A stretch of DNA of 64,000 nt from Zobellia alginiliquefaciens (GTDB lineage Bacteria; Bacteroidota; Bacteroidia; Flavobacteriales; Flavobacteriaceae), in contig NZ_CP119758.1 of the NCBI RefSeq assembly GCF_029323795.1, positions 1,054,001 through 1,118,000 on the forward strand, written 5' to 3'. Numbering within the stretch: position 1 is the stretch's first letter; every line of letters starts with the position of its first letter. The notes beneath the pieces are model-generated. The model searched no databases, was not told the origin of the DNA, and saw only the letters and a list, made by a program, of their open reading frames with translations. Both the position numbers and the translations under genes were made by a program. This document shows, piece by piece, positions 27,200-34,418 of this stretch.

Positions 27200-28273
27200 T
27201 TACTTTTCTTCTGTTCTGTTTTGATATCTAGGAATATAGAGCTTAATTAGTTTTTGTTCTTTAATAATACTTAAAGTACCTCCCTTACCATACAAAAGCC
27301 TCAAGCGTTGATTGACTTTTTTAAATCCAGTATCTTCTTTCAGACCCGTATTTAAAACTCCACTTGTATGTAAACCTAGTACCATATTATCATCTAAATT
27401 TTCACAATACAGCCTTAATTCTCTTTTGTTAGCTCCATTTACAACAGCATCATCCAACATTAATTCAAACATACTTATTAACAACATTGGAGGAACTGTG
27501 TTATCCAAAAATTCGGAGTTCATTTCGTTACTTAGTTTGATAGTATTGGGAGCATCAATTTGATATAGTTCTAAGTATTTCTGTACCATATCCATTTCAT
27601 GACTAATAGATATGCTCTTCACATTTTGATTTGAAAGAGAATACCTTAAAAGCTCTGACAGATCTGTAAGCATTTTTCTAGCATTTTTTGTATCCAAAGG
27701 CATTTGTTTTCTAATACTATGTAACACCTTTATTAAAAATTTACCATTTACATGACCTTGTAAAATATTTAATTGAGCATTCTTTATACTTTCACGCAAT
27801 TGCAACCTTTCTATTCTATTTTGATTATGATTACGAAGAGACTTTACAATGTAATACAGTAACGTCCATACACTTAACAAAGCCAATCCAAGAATCATTG
27901 GCCCCAATGTAATTGCTATACCTTCATGTTCCTTATGAGTTTCAGAGCCACTGCCCGCATGGTCAAGTACTATAAAGTGTTTAAATAAATATAATATCAG
28001 TACCCAAAGCATACAACATACAAATGCCAGACCAATAACCCTTGAAATATTTTTGAGATTAAATTCCAGAGTTGAATACCTCTTTAACAACCACCTATAT
28101 ATACTAGTAGTAATTACACCCGCGATAAAAATAGAGCTACTTATTAAGGTCGTGTCAAAAAGAGAATTGCCATCGATAAAAGCAGCATAACCAATAAAAA
28201 AAAATATAATTCCCCACCCCAGGATTTGAAGTACCCAGAAAAGATGTTTACCTAAAAAAGTAAATATTCTCAT
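27200..28273 (-). CDS. Degenerate LytS-type kinase paralogue (probable pseudokinase)
   Basis: A 357-residue protein with the same layout as its neighbour: opening FWVLQILGW, four membrane segments with a matching TTSIYRWLLKRY, then a kinase-like region. Where the neighbour reads INPHFLFNS, this reads VNGKFLIKV, so the phosphoacceptor His is Lys178. The N-box IENAAKHG is LDDAVVNG, with Asp275 for the ATP/Mg Asn; the first G-box residues are also changed (GFKKVNQRLRLLYG). The frame is open and the fold pattern kept, so it is not simple decay. I infer a catalytically dead sensor or allosteric partner of the active kinase. It lies one base from that gene and one base from the upstream gene. Confidence 0.85.
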   Translation of the reverse strand: MRIFTFLGKHLFWVLQILGWGIIFFFIGYAAFIDGNSLFDTTLISSSIFIAGVITTSIYRWLLKRYSTLEFNLKNISRVIGLAFVCCMLWVLILYLFKHFIVLDHAGSGSETHKEHEGIAITLGPMILGLALLSVWTLLYYIVKSLRNHNQNRIERLQLRESIKNAQLNILQGHVNGKFLIKVLHSIRKQMPLDTKNARKMLTDLSELLRYSLSNQNVKSISISHEMDMVQKYLELYQIDAPNTIKLSNEMNSEFLDNTVPPMLLISMFELMLDDAVVNGANKRELRLYCENLDDNMVLGLHTSGVLNTGLKEDTGFKKVNQRLRLLYGKGGTLSIIKEQKLIKLYIPRYQNRTEEK

Positions 28274-28651
28274 TTAATAATTAATTGATAAAGATTTTCT
28301 GGTCAGGGCATAATAAACAACATAATACCAACCAAGAAGACCGTGAAGAAGGACAAGATAAAAAACATTTCTTTTCTCCAAAGAGGCCACCAATGCAAGA
28401 AGATTACCAAAAAACAACCCACTTTGAAAATAAAAAATCACCATCATTCCAAATGAATACCCAAAAGCAACTCCTGCCTTATAAGCAGGAGAATTAACAC
28501 CGGCACTATCCGCTACACCGTGTAAAAAACCATAATGGGCAATTGCTCCAATTACAAGAAAGAATATTATTATACCCACTATTATTAGGACCGCCAAGCC
28601 AAAATTTTTATAATTTTTGGCTTGTTGGGTTTTTATTTTATCGTTTGTCAT
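28274..28651 (-). CDS. Small multi-span membrane protein, first gene of the LytTR operon
   Basis: A protein of 125 residues from ATG 28651. Longer in-frame starts (TTG 28702, ATG 28693) coincide with the promoter's -7 box or its start point, so they are unlikely. After a short charged N-terminus there are three or four hydrophobic segments (about 18-40, 60-78, 82-98, 103-118). No family is recognised. Its stop touches the start of the pseudokinase gene. Being first in an operon with two four-helix kinases suggests it helps sense or transmit a membrane signal (inference). Confidence 0.65.
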   Translation of the reverse strand: MTNDKIKTQQAKNYKNFGLAVLIIVGIIIFFLVIGAIAHYGFLHGVADSAGVNSPAYKAGVAFGYSFGMMVIFYFQSGLFFGNLLALVASLEKRNVFYLVLLHGLLGWYYVVYYALTRKSLSINY

Positions 28652-28699
28652 TTTACCATAAATTACGATTGCCTTTGCATACATATAGAGCATGAAGTT

Positions 28700-28707
28700 C
28701 AAATATA
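28700..28707 (-). promoter_or_regulatory. -7 box (TATATTTG, minus) of the LytTR operon
   Basis: Forward CAAATATA reads TATATTTG on the minus strand. Transcription from here would start near 28693 and give a leader of about 42 bases to the chosen ATG at 28651. No convincing -33 element is seen. Confidence 0.5.
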
Positions 28708-28958
28708 GGTGTTTTGAACGCTCCCCTTAAACGATGAACGTTTTATCATCTAAGAACTATCTCAGCTAGCAATTCAATTAAAAATTTTAGTACGATTAGC
28801 ATTCTCTGTTATTTTAAATTAGTGCCTTTAGCATTTCTAGAACTTTCAAAAAGATTTATAGAAACGGTGAGAAATAACACATGGAATGGTTTAGAATTAC
28901 AGTACTATACTGCAGAGATAAAAATGATGGTTTCTAACAATCACCGGAATTTATTTTT

Positions 28959-29339
28959 TTAATTAACTGCCATCTCAAAAATACGATAGACAGCCCTGCC
29001 CAACTCTAGCCCTAAAAAGCCACCTATGGCAAGGCGAAGGGCAATACTCAAAGCAGTACGAAGAAACATTTTTCGCTTATCCGAAACGCTGACAATGTTC
29101 TCTTCTTTTTGTAAAAGCCCATTTTTATATATTGATACACCTACACCTCCGATGTATAAAAAACTTAGATATGGCTTTAGTCTGTAATTATTATCTCCTA
29201 TTTTGAAAGGATGGTCTTTTCCAAACCATGAAAACCCCTCAGAGACTTTTTTACAATTCACAAGAATAGACTCCACTCCAAAAAAAGAATTATACACTTC
29301 CACATTTTTATTTTCTATACGATATTTAGCATGTTTCAT
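28959..29339 (-). CDS. Small membrane-anchored protein, paralogue of the protein at 30203-30568
   Basis: A protein of 126 residues with an N-terminal beta-rich soluble part (about 1-85) and one C-terminal hydrophobic segment (about 93-118). The soluble part aligns along its length with the protein at 30203-30568: both show Y-x-V/E-x-N-x-x-V-E-V, F-G-x-E, L-x-N-x-K-x-V-S, H-x-F-x-I-G-x-N-x-Y. The function is unknown; the pattern suggests a small beta domain held at the membrane. It lies in the accessory block between the LytTR operon and the ankyrin gene. Confidence 0.65.
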   Translation of the reverse strand: MKHAKYRIENKNVEVYNSFFGVESILVNCKKVSEGFSWFGKDHPFKIGDNNYRLKPYLSFLYIGGVGVSIYKNGLLQKEENIVSVSDKRKMFLRTALSIALRLAIGGFLGLELGRAVYRIFEMAVN

Positions 29340-29421
29340 AATATGTTTGATTTATTGATTATTTCTAGTTGAACGGATATAGAGGAGTCTCTAAAAGACT
29401 CCTATGTGTTTCACAAAAAGC

Positions 29422-29808
29422 TTATATAGATTGTAGTAATGCTACCGCATCCTCTGCGTTACTCAATTTTGCATAGTCTAATGCTGTCATACCTAATTTG
29501 GATTTTTCCGTTAAGTCCGCTCCCTTTTTAATCAATAATTGAACTAATTCTACATTGTTATATCTAGCGGCATACATTATTGGAGTCATCCCCATAGTTT
29601 TATCCTTTACCTCAACGTCAGAGCCTAGTTCCAAAAACTTTTTAACCGTTTCATAATCATTTTGAGCAACAGCCAAACTTAAAGGTGCTACGTTGGTTGT
29701 TGTTGCTTTTATTGATCGTATTGCTTTGTCCGAAGGTTTATTGTTTGCATTTGCAGTAGTAGACATTACACTAACTAGAATTCCGAAGGCGATTACTGAT
29801 TTTTTCAT
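29422..29808 (-). CDS. Secreted or periplasmic ankyrin-repeat protein
   Basis: A 128-residue protein with a signal peptide (MKKSVIAFGILVSVMSTTANA, cleavage near 22) and about two and a half ankyrin repeats from 40 on: APLSLAVAQNDYETVKKFLE, GMTPIMYAARYNNVELVQLL and GMTALDYAKLSNAEDAVALL. Ankyrin repeats bind protein partners; exported ones in bacteria often guard against oxidative stress or bind secreted enzymes, but no partner is evident here. A minus-strand TACTTTTA upstream (about 29857-29864) is a -7 box with one mismatch. It stands alone between two hypothetical membrane proteins. Confidence 0.8.
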   Translation of the reverse strand: MKKSVIAFGILVSVMSTTANANNKPSDKAIRSIKATTTNVAPLSLAVAQNDYETVKKFLELGSDVEVKDKTMGMTPIMYAARYNNVELVQLLIKKGADLTEKSKLGMTALDYAKLSNAEDAVALLQSI

Positions 29809-30045
29809 GATATTAAATTTAAATTGTTATTGATTTGTTTTTTATTTCTGATGTAAAAGTAGCTCACCCTCTTAGGATTAGAAACGAATTTATGACCAAC
29901 GGTAATTTTGACAATGCGAACGGAAGCAATAATTCACCTATTATGATGAGTGGTAAATACTACAACTTGAATGGTAATTAACCTGTATTTTGAATAGAAA
30001 AAGTGATCTTACAGTAGTCTTTTAACCACCTCAAAAGTAAATTTT
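29809..30045. other. Intergenic region before the repeat copy
   Basis: A+T-rich sequence between the ankyrin gene start and the macroglobulin fragment. No ORF of note and no clear hairpin was seen apart from the weak -7 box for the ankyrin gene. Confidence 0.3.
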
Positions 30046-30175
30046 CGTATTTGAATACGACTTAAGGGTAAACAATGCCGGAGATTTCAGCAATGGAGTT
30101 ACTACAATCCAAAGCATGTACGCACCCGAATTTTCTAGTCATTCGGAGGGTGTACGAGTGGAGGTTGGTGATTAG
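30046..30175 (+). pseudogene. 3'-end fragment of an alpha-2-macroglobulin gene (direct repeat copy 2)
   Basis: The last 43 codons of the macroglobulin gene plus its TAG, without any upstream part. Compared with 25261-25390, the first 102 bases are identical and the last 28 differ at four sites, all third codon positions and all synonymous (Glu, Gly, Arg, Val). Homology stops abruptly at 30046. After the stop, three bases are missing relative to copy 1 and a short TTGAAA match continues. There is no start and no role as a gene. It marks one edge of a rearrangement: either a former tandem paralogue that was deleted, or the 3' end left behind when the intervening block entered by recombination. 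Confidence 0.95.
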
Positions 30176-30184
30176 TTGAAAATG

Positions 30185-30201
30185 GTATGTTTAAAACATA
30201 C
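30185..30201. repeat. 17-bp perfect palindrome beside the repeat copy
   Basis: GTATGTTT, a central A, and AAACATAC form a perfect inverted repeat ten bases after the copy-2 stop and one base before the stop of the next minus-strand gene. It may be a protein-binding site or a weak hairpin; it lacks a T tract. Confidence 0.5.
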
Positions 30202-30202
30202 T

Positions 30203-30568
30203 TTACAGACTTACTGTGGGCCAAAGAAGCTTGTACACAATAACCCCAAGAATAAAACCAGAGCCTAAACCACAAAGTATAACTATCAGAAACATCTGAT
30301 TAGTCGATTTATGGGATAGAATATTTACCAATGAAATTGGAGAACCATTTTTTCGGACTTCAAACCGATTTAACTTATCCCCATAGGAAGCATCCCTTTG
30401 GGCAACCCAATATCTGTTTTCACCAATAGTAAATGTATGCTCCACTCCTGCTTCCGATATCTTTTTAGAAACAGTTTTTCCGTTCAAAAGGACTTTTTCC
30501 TTTCCAAATAGGGTGTGAACCACTTCTATCTTATGGTTATCTACATAATAAAGCGCACGCTTTAGCAT
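30203..30568 (-). CDS. Small membrane-anchored protein, paralogue of the protein at 28959-29339
   Basis: A 121-residue protein: beta-rich soluble N-terminal part (about 1-85) and one hydrophobic segment near the C-terminus (LIVILCGLGSGFILGVIVY, about 94-112). It shares spacing and key residues with the 126-residue protein at 28959, including FGxExxLxNGKxVS and HTFTIGENRY, so the two are duplicated genes on either side of the ankyrin gene and the macroglobulin fragment. Function unknown. It stands alone, with a gap of 216 bases upstream in which I see no gene. Confidence 0.65.
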   Translation of the reverse strand: MLKRALYYVDNHKIEVVHTLFGKEKVLLNGKTVSKKISEAGVEHTFTIGENRYWVAQRDASYGDKLNRFEVRKNGSPISLVNILSHKSTNQMFLIVILCGLGSGFILGVIVYKLLWPTVSL

Positions 30569-30784
30569 TAGGGACGTTGAAGTTAAGGTTCATATGGGGG
30601 TAACAATAACCTTCAAAAGACTTCATAAAGAGCTACTTATAAAAAGCAACTGTGTGAAATGTAGTTTATGAAAGGATAATCGAAAATATAAAATAATAAA
30701 TTACCTACAGCAGAAAGTTTTTAACACTACAAATTGCATAATGTTAAACATAACCCTAAGTAATTACAGGCATCCCAAACATTT

Positions 30785-31306
30785 CTATTTGGTTGGCGGA
30801 TATTTAGAAAAGACTTTTTCCACTAGAGCATGTAGTTTTTCTTCCCTAGTTTCCGGAGTCACGTTTTCTTTAAAACTACTTTGAGTTTGCCCCTGCCAAA
30901 AAAGCTCGTCCTTTTTCACATCAACAAAATCAAACCGTATTTCACGCTCCAATTTGGGCTGCCCAACAGGAATACCTACGGAAACTCCACCACCTACGCT
31001 TCTACCCGTTCCTCCTATCCCTACACCTACCGTGTTATTTCTAGGAGCCTGAAACGATTCGCTTTCTATATTAATATAAAAATCCGGGTCTTCCGAAAAG
31101 CGGATTCCTTTCAATTGCATTTCTGAATTTACAGCATGTAATAAGCGTTTGGTATCAAGCTCACTAAGACCTGTTTCCATATCAGGATAATAATTATAGG
31201 TACTATAATTAGAGAAATCGGTTGCTTTATCATAATCATAATTTACCTTGATCGCGTTACATGAGACCAAGAGTAAAATCAACAATAATGTAAAGGCATT
31301 TTTCAT
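30785..31306 (-). CDS. DUF4136 family lipoprotein
   Basis: A 173-residue protein with a lipoprotein signal (LLLILLLVSC, Cys16). The mature part follows the DUF4136 pattern: VNYDYDKATDFSNYSTYNY at the N-terminus, SEDPDFYINI in the middle, a Gly-rich loop (GVGIGGTGRSVGGGVSVGI), then DFVDVKKDELFWQG and a C-terminal helix ending KVFSKYPP. These are small envelope lipoproteins of unknown function found widely in Bacteroidota. It is 54 bases downstream of obgE on the same strand but probably has its own promoter. Confidence 0.88.
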   Translation of the reverse strand: MKNAFTLLLILLLVSCNAIKVNYDYDKATDFSNYSTYNYYPDMETGLSELDTKRLLHAVNSEMQLKGIRFSEDPDFYINIESESFQAPRNNTVGVGIGGTGRSVGGGVSVGIPVGQPKLEREIRFDFVDVKKDELFWQGQTQSSFKENVTPETREEKLHALVEKVFSKYPPTK

Positions 31307-31360
31307 AGTCCAGTTTTATTAAATATAATGAATTTTAATTGGACAAAAATTTAGCTCTTA

Positions 31361-32362
31361 CTAGCTGTTTAACATACCCCAAAGTTTATCTTTTAACTCT
31401 GTAATACCCTGTTGTGCTACGGATGAAATAAACATATATGGCACTTTCTCCAAATCTTTATCCAATTCTACGCTCATCTCTTCTATCAGTTCTTGATCGA
31501 GCATATCACTTTTAGAAATGGCTACCAAGCGCTCTTTATCCAGTAATTCCGGATTGTATCTTCGGAGTTCATCAAGAAGAATCTGATACTCTTTCCCTAT
31601 ATCCTTACTATCCGCAGGTATTAAAAATAATAAGGTAGCGTTACGCTCTATATGGCGCAGGAAATAATGCCCCAGCCCTTTTCCTTCGGCCGCACCTTCA
31701 ATAATCCCCGGTATATCTGCCATAACGAAACTTTGAAAGTCTCTATATTCTACAATTCCAAGATTGGGTTTCAGGGTCGTAAATTCGTAAGCCGCAATTT
31801 TTGGTTTAGCTGATGTTATCACTGACAACAATGTAGATTTACCGGCATTAGGAAAGCCTACAAGACCAACATCTGCTAAAACTTTAAGTTCCAGAATTAC
31901 CTCTACCTCTTGCCCGGGAATACCAGGTTGCGCATATCTTGGCGTCTGGTTGGTACTGGTTTTGAAATGCCAATTACCTCTACCGCCCATTCCGCCTTCG
32001 GCTAAAATTCTCTCTTCATCGTGTTCGGTAATTTCGAACAGTACCTCAGAGGTTTCTGGGTCTTTAACTACAGTTCCTAAAGGCACATCCAAATAGACAT
32101 CTTCACCATCTGCCCCGGTACTACGTGATTTACTACCATGCTCACCGTGACCGGACTTAAAATGTTTTTTGAACTTAAATGTAACTAACGTCCATAGGTT
32201 TTGATTCCCTCGTAAAATAACATGGCCTCCGCGACCACCATCACCTCCATCAGGACCACCTTTGGTAATGTACTTTTCTCTGTGTAAGTGCACAGATCCT
32301 TTTCCGCCTTTACCAGATTCGGCGTAAATCTTAACATAGTCTACAAAATTGCCCTCGGTCAT
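31361..32362 (-). CDS. obgE: GTPase ObgE/CgtA
   Basis: A 333-residue Obg GTPase involved in late 50S ribosome assembly, stress response and cell-cycle control. The Gly-rich Obg fold spans 1-158 ([24 protein letters not shown]). The G domain has G1 GFPNAGKS at 169-176, G3 DIPG at 216-219 and a G4 written SKSD at 283-286 instead of NKxD. There is no C-terminal OCT domain, as usual for Bacteroidota. A well-spaced promoter lies just upstream. The adenylate kinase gene lies nearby on the same strand, as commonly seen in this group, with the SIMPL gene between them. Confidence 0.96.
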   Translation of the reverse strand: MTEGNFVDYVKIYAESGKGGKGSVHLHREKYITKGGPDGGDGGRGGHVILRGNQNLWTLVTFKFKKHFKSGHGEHGSKSRSTGADGEDVYLDVPLGTVVKDPETSEVLFEITEHDEERILAEGGMGGRGNWHFKTSTNQTPRYAQPGIPGQEVEVILELKVLADVGLVGFPNAGKSTLLSVITSAKPKIAAYEFTTLKPNLGIVEYRDFQSFVMADIPGIIEGAAEGKGLGHYFLRHIERNATLLFLIPADSKDIGKEYQILLDELRRYNPELLDKERLVAISKSDMLDQELIEEMSVELDKDLEKVPYMFISSVAQQGITELKDKLWGMLNS

Positions 32363-32400
32363 TTCTTATACTTTCAAAAAATTATCATCAAACTAGTTTG

Positions 32401-32428
32401 CAAAAGTACGTAAATAAGAGAAGCTCAA
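32401..32428 (-). promoter_or_regulatory. Promoter of obgE
   Basis: On the minus strand TTG (forward CAA 32426-32428), a 17-base spacer and TACTTTTG (forward CAAAAGTA 32401-32408). The obgE ATG follows 38 bases further on. Confidence 0.6.
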
Positions 32429-32480
32429 GACAGAACGATTGATGTTTAAAAAGTTCCGAATGCAAAACCAAGTAAGGTTC

Positions 32481-33191
32481 TTAATCCTCAAGCTGAAAAT
32501 CTATTGTAGAAACTACTCGAACCAATTTTATCTGAGGTGTATTTTGGTCTCGGTTAGAAATAGAAAACAAGCCTTGTCTCGCCACACGAATATCACCCAC
32601 ATTTGCTTTACTATCTCTTGCAAACTTCTCAGCAACTTCCCGTGCATTTTTGGTTGATTCCTCTACCATTTCAGGCTTTAGATCGTTCAATTTTGTAAAA
32701 ATATATTCTATGGGCTGCCAGCTATTTTTAGAACCTAACAAAATACCATCTGAAATAAGTTCAGAAGATTCTGCCAGTGCTTTTTGTAATTTTTCTATAT
32801 CACCGGTACGAACCGTAATTTCAATATTGGCCAAATATCGGTATTGGCTGTACTGAGAATTTGAGTTATAAATATTTGCCCGTGCATCCGTTACATTAAT
32901 CACGCCACGAGTAAGCTCATCTTCAGCAAAACCCAATTCTTTAAAAAACTGAACAACTTTCTTGTTTTGTCCTTCAATATCTTGGCGTAGTGTAACCAAA
33001 TCGTTTCCGGTAAGCGATATATTCATGGGCCATACAGCAAGGTCTGCGGCTACCTCGCGTTCAGAAAGCCCCTTAACCTGAACATAACGGTCAGATTCTT
33101 TTCCGAGTCGGTGCATGTTTCCTATAAAATAGCCTGCCACCATAATGGCAATAGCTATAATCAGTGTCTTCAACCAACTTAGCTTTTCCAT
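32481..33191 (-). CDS. SIMPL domain (DUF541) protein
   Basis: A 236-residue protein with one N-terminal membrane helix (LKTLIIAIAIMVAGYFIG, about 8-25) and a periplasmic SIMPL domain. Typical features are VQVKGLSEREVAADLAVWP, the central VTDARANIYN, and the repeated helix NAREVAEKFARDSKANVGDI. SIMPL proteins (BP26 and YggE relatives) form ring or channel-like oligomers and are linked to oxidative stress tolerance; the precise role is not known. It is ten bases downstream of the hpt-adk gene, so the two are probably cotranscribed. Confidence 0.88.
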   Translation of the reverse strand: MEKLSWLKTLIIAIAIMVAGYFIGNMHRLGKESDRYVQVKGLSEREVAADLAVWPMNISLTGNDLVTLRQDIEGQNKKVVQFFKELGFAEDELTRGVINVTDARANIYNSNSQYSQYRYLANIEITVRTGDIEKLQKALAESSELISDGILLGSKNSWQPIEYIFTKLNDLKPEMVEESTKNAREVAEKFARDSKANVGDIRVARQGLFSISNRDQNTPQIKLVRVVSTIDFQLED

Positions 33192-33201
33192 CGTAACCTA
33201 T

Positions 33202-34308
33202 TTATAGTTCTTCAATAACCTTACCAAGGCGGTGGGTTATCTCATCTATAGCACCTATACCGTTTACACTGTGAAACTTATTTTGGGTTTCATAATAGTC
33301 TTTTAACGGTGCAGTCTTCTCATTATACTCATCAAAACGATTCCGTATTTTAGATTCATCTTGATCATCGCTACGCCCACTTACTTTCCCTCGCTCTAAC
33401 AAGCGTTGAATAAGAACCTCATCATTGGCCTCTAAGGCAATGGTGGCATCTATCTTCATGTCTTTAGAGGCTAAAAAAGTATCTAAAGCTTCGGCTTGCG
33501 CAGTTGTTCTTGGAAAACCATCAAAAATGAATCCGCTTGCTTCTGGATTTTTCTCTACTGCATCTTGCAACATTTTAATAGTTACTTCATCGGGCACCAA
33601 ATCACCACGATCAATGTATGATTTTGCAAGTTTACCCAGCTCGGTATCATTTTTCATGTTGTAACGGAAAAGGTCTCCCGTAGAAATGTGTTTCAGGTTG
33701 TACTTCTCCTTTAAAAATTCCGCTTGGGTTCCTTTTCCGGCACCCGGTTTCCCGAACAGTACGAGATTGATCATATGTTTTTGGTTTAATTGGTAAACTT
33801 CCTTAAGGTTTCGGCCTAACTCATTATAGTCCAAACCGTAACCTACAATAAATTTATCGGGTATATCAATACCTATATAGTCAATGGTGTATTCACCATT
33901 ATATATTTCTGATTTATAAAAAAGACTAGCTACTTTAAATTCTTTGACATTTGCTTTTGAGAAAAGATGTACCAGCTTTTTTAGCGTGCGGCCCGTATCT
34001 ATTATATCTTCCAGAATAATAACACTGCGGCCCTCAATATCTTCCGAAACATCTAAAAGTGTCTCCACAATACCTGTAGACGTCAGACCTTGGTATGAGC
34101 TTAGTTTTACAAACGATACCTCACACGGATGCTGATACTCCTTTAAAAAATCTGAAATAAACATAAACGCCCCGTTGAGCACCCCAACAAAAATTGGAGT
34201 TTCATCTTTGTAGTCTGCCGCAACCTGATCTGCCACGCTTTTTACAGCAGCTTTTATTTGCGCCTCGCTTAAGAACGGTTTAAAATGTTTATCGTGTAGC
34301 TTTATCAC
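33202..34308 (-). CDS. adk: Hypoxanthine phosphoribosyltransferase-adenylate kinase fusion
   Basis: One 368-residue frame with two complete enzymes. Residues 1-175 are a purine phosphoribosyltransferase with the PRPP loop EDIIDTGRT at 100-108 and DKFIVGYGLDY. From Met179 comes adenylate kinase with P-loop GKPGAGKGT at 186-194, DGFPRT at 263-268 and a short lid (GRSDD, 311-315) without zinc cysteines. The first makes IMP/GMP from base and PRPP; the second converts AMP and ATP to ADP. Fusion puts salvage and phosphate transfer on one chain and is known from annotated Flavobacteriaceae. The start is GTG; an ATG two bases upstream is out of frame. The gene is divergent from purK, also purine metabolism. 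Confidence 0.93.
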   Translation of the reverse strand: MIKLHDKHFKPFLSEAQIKAAVKSVADQVAADYKDETPIFVGVLNGAFMFISDFLKEYQHPCEVSFVKLSSYQGLTSTGIVETLLDVSEDIEGRSVIILEDIIDTGRTLKKLVHLFSKANVKEFKVASLFYKSEIYNGEYTIDYIGIDIPDKFIVGYGLDYNELGRNLKEVYQLNQKHMINLVLFGKPGAGKGTQAEFLKEKYNLKHISTGDLFRYNMKNDTELGKLAKSYIDRGDLVPDEVTIKMLQDAVEKNPEASGFIFDGFPRTTAQAEALDTFLASKDMKIDATIALEANDEVLIQRLLERGKVSGRSDDQDESKIRNRFDEYNEKTAPLKDYYETQNKFHSVNGIGAIDEITHRLGKVIEEL

Positions 34309-34368
34309 ATCAATTTTTTAAAGAACGGCTAATATAACACTTTGATTTTGCTTTTTTAAGTACACACC

Positions 34369-34397
34369 TTGCGTTTTAAGAATTCGATGTATTTTTG
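34369..34397 (+). promoter_or_regulatory. Promoter of the purKE operon
   Basis: TTG at 34369-34371, an 18-base spacer and TATTTTTG at 34390-34397. The purK ATG is 21 bases beyond. No purine riboswitch or clear PurR-like palindrome was recognised here. Confidence 0.6.
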
Positions 34398-34418
34398 CAG
34401 CAGTTATAAATCAATTGC

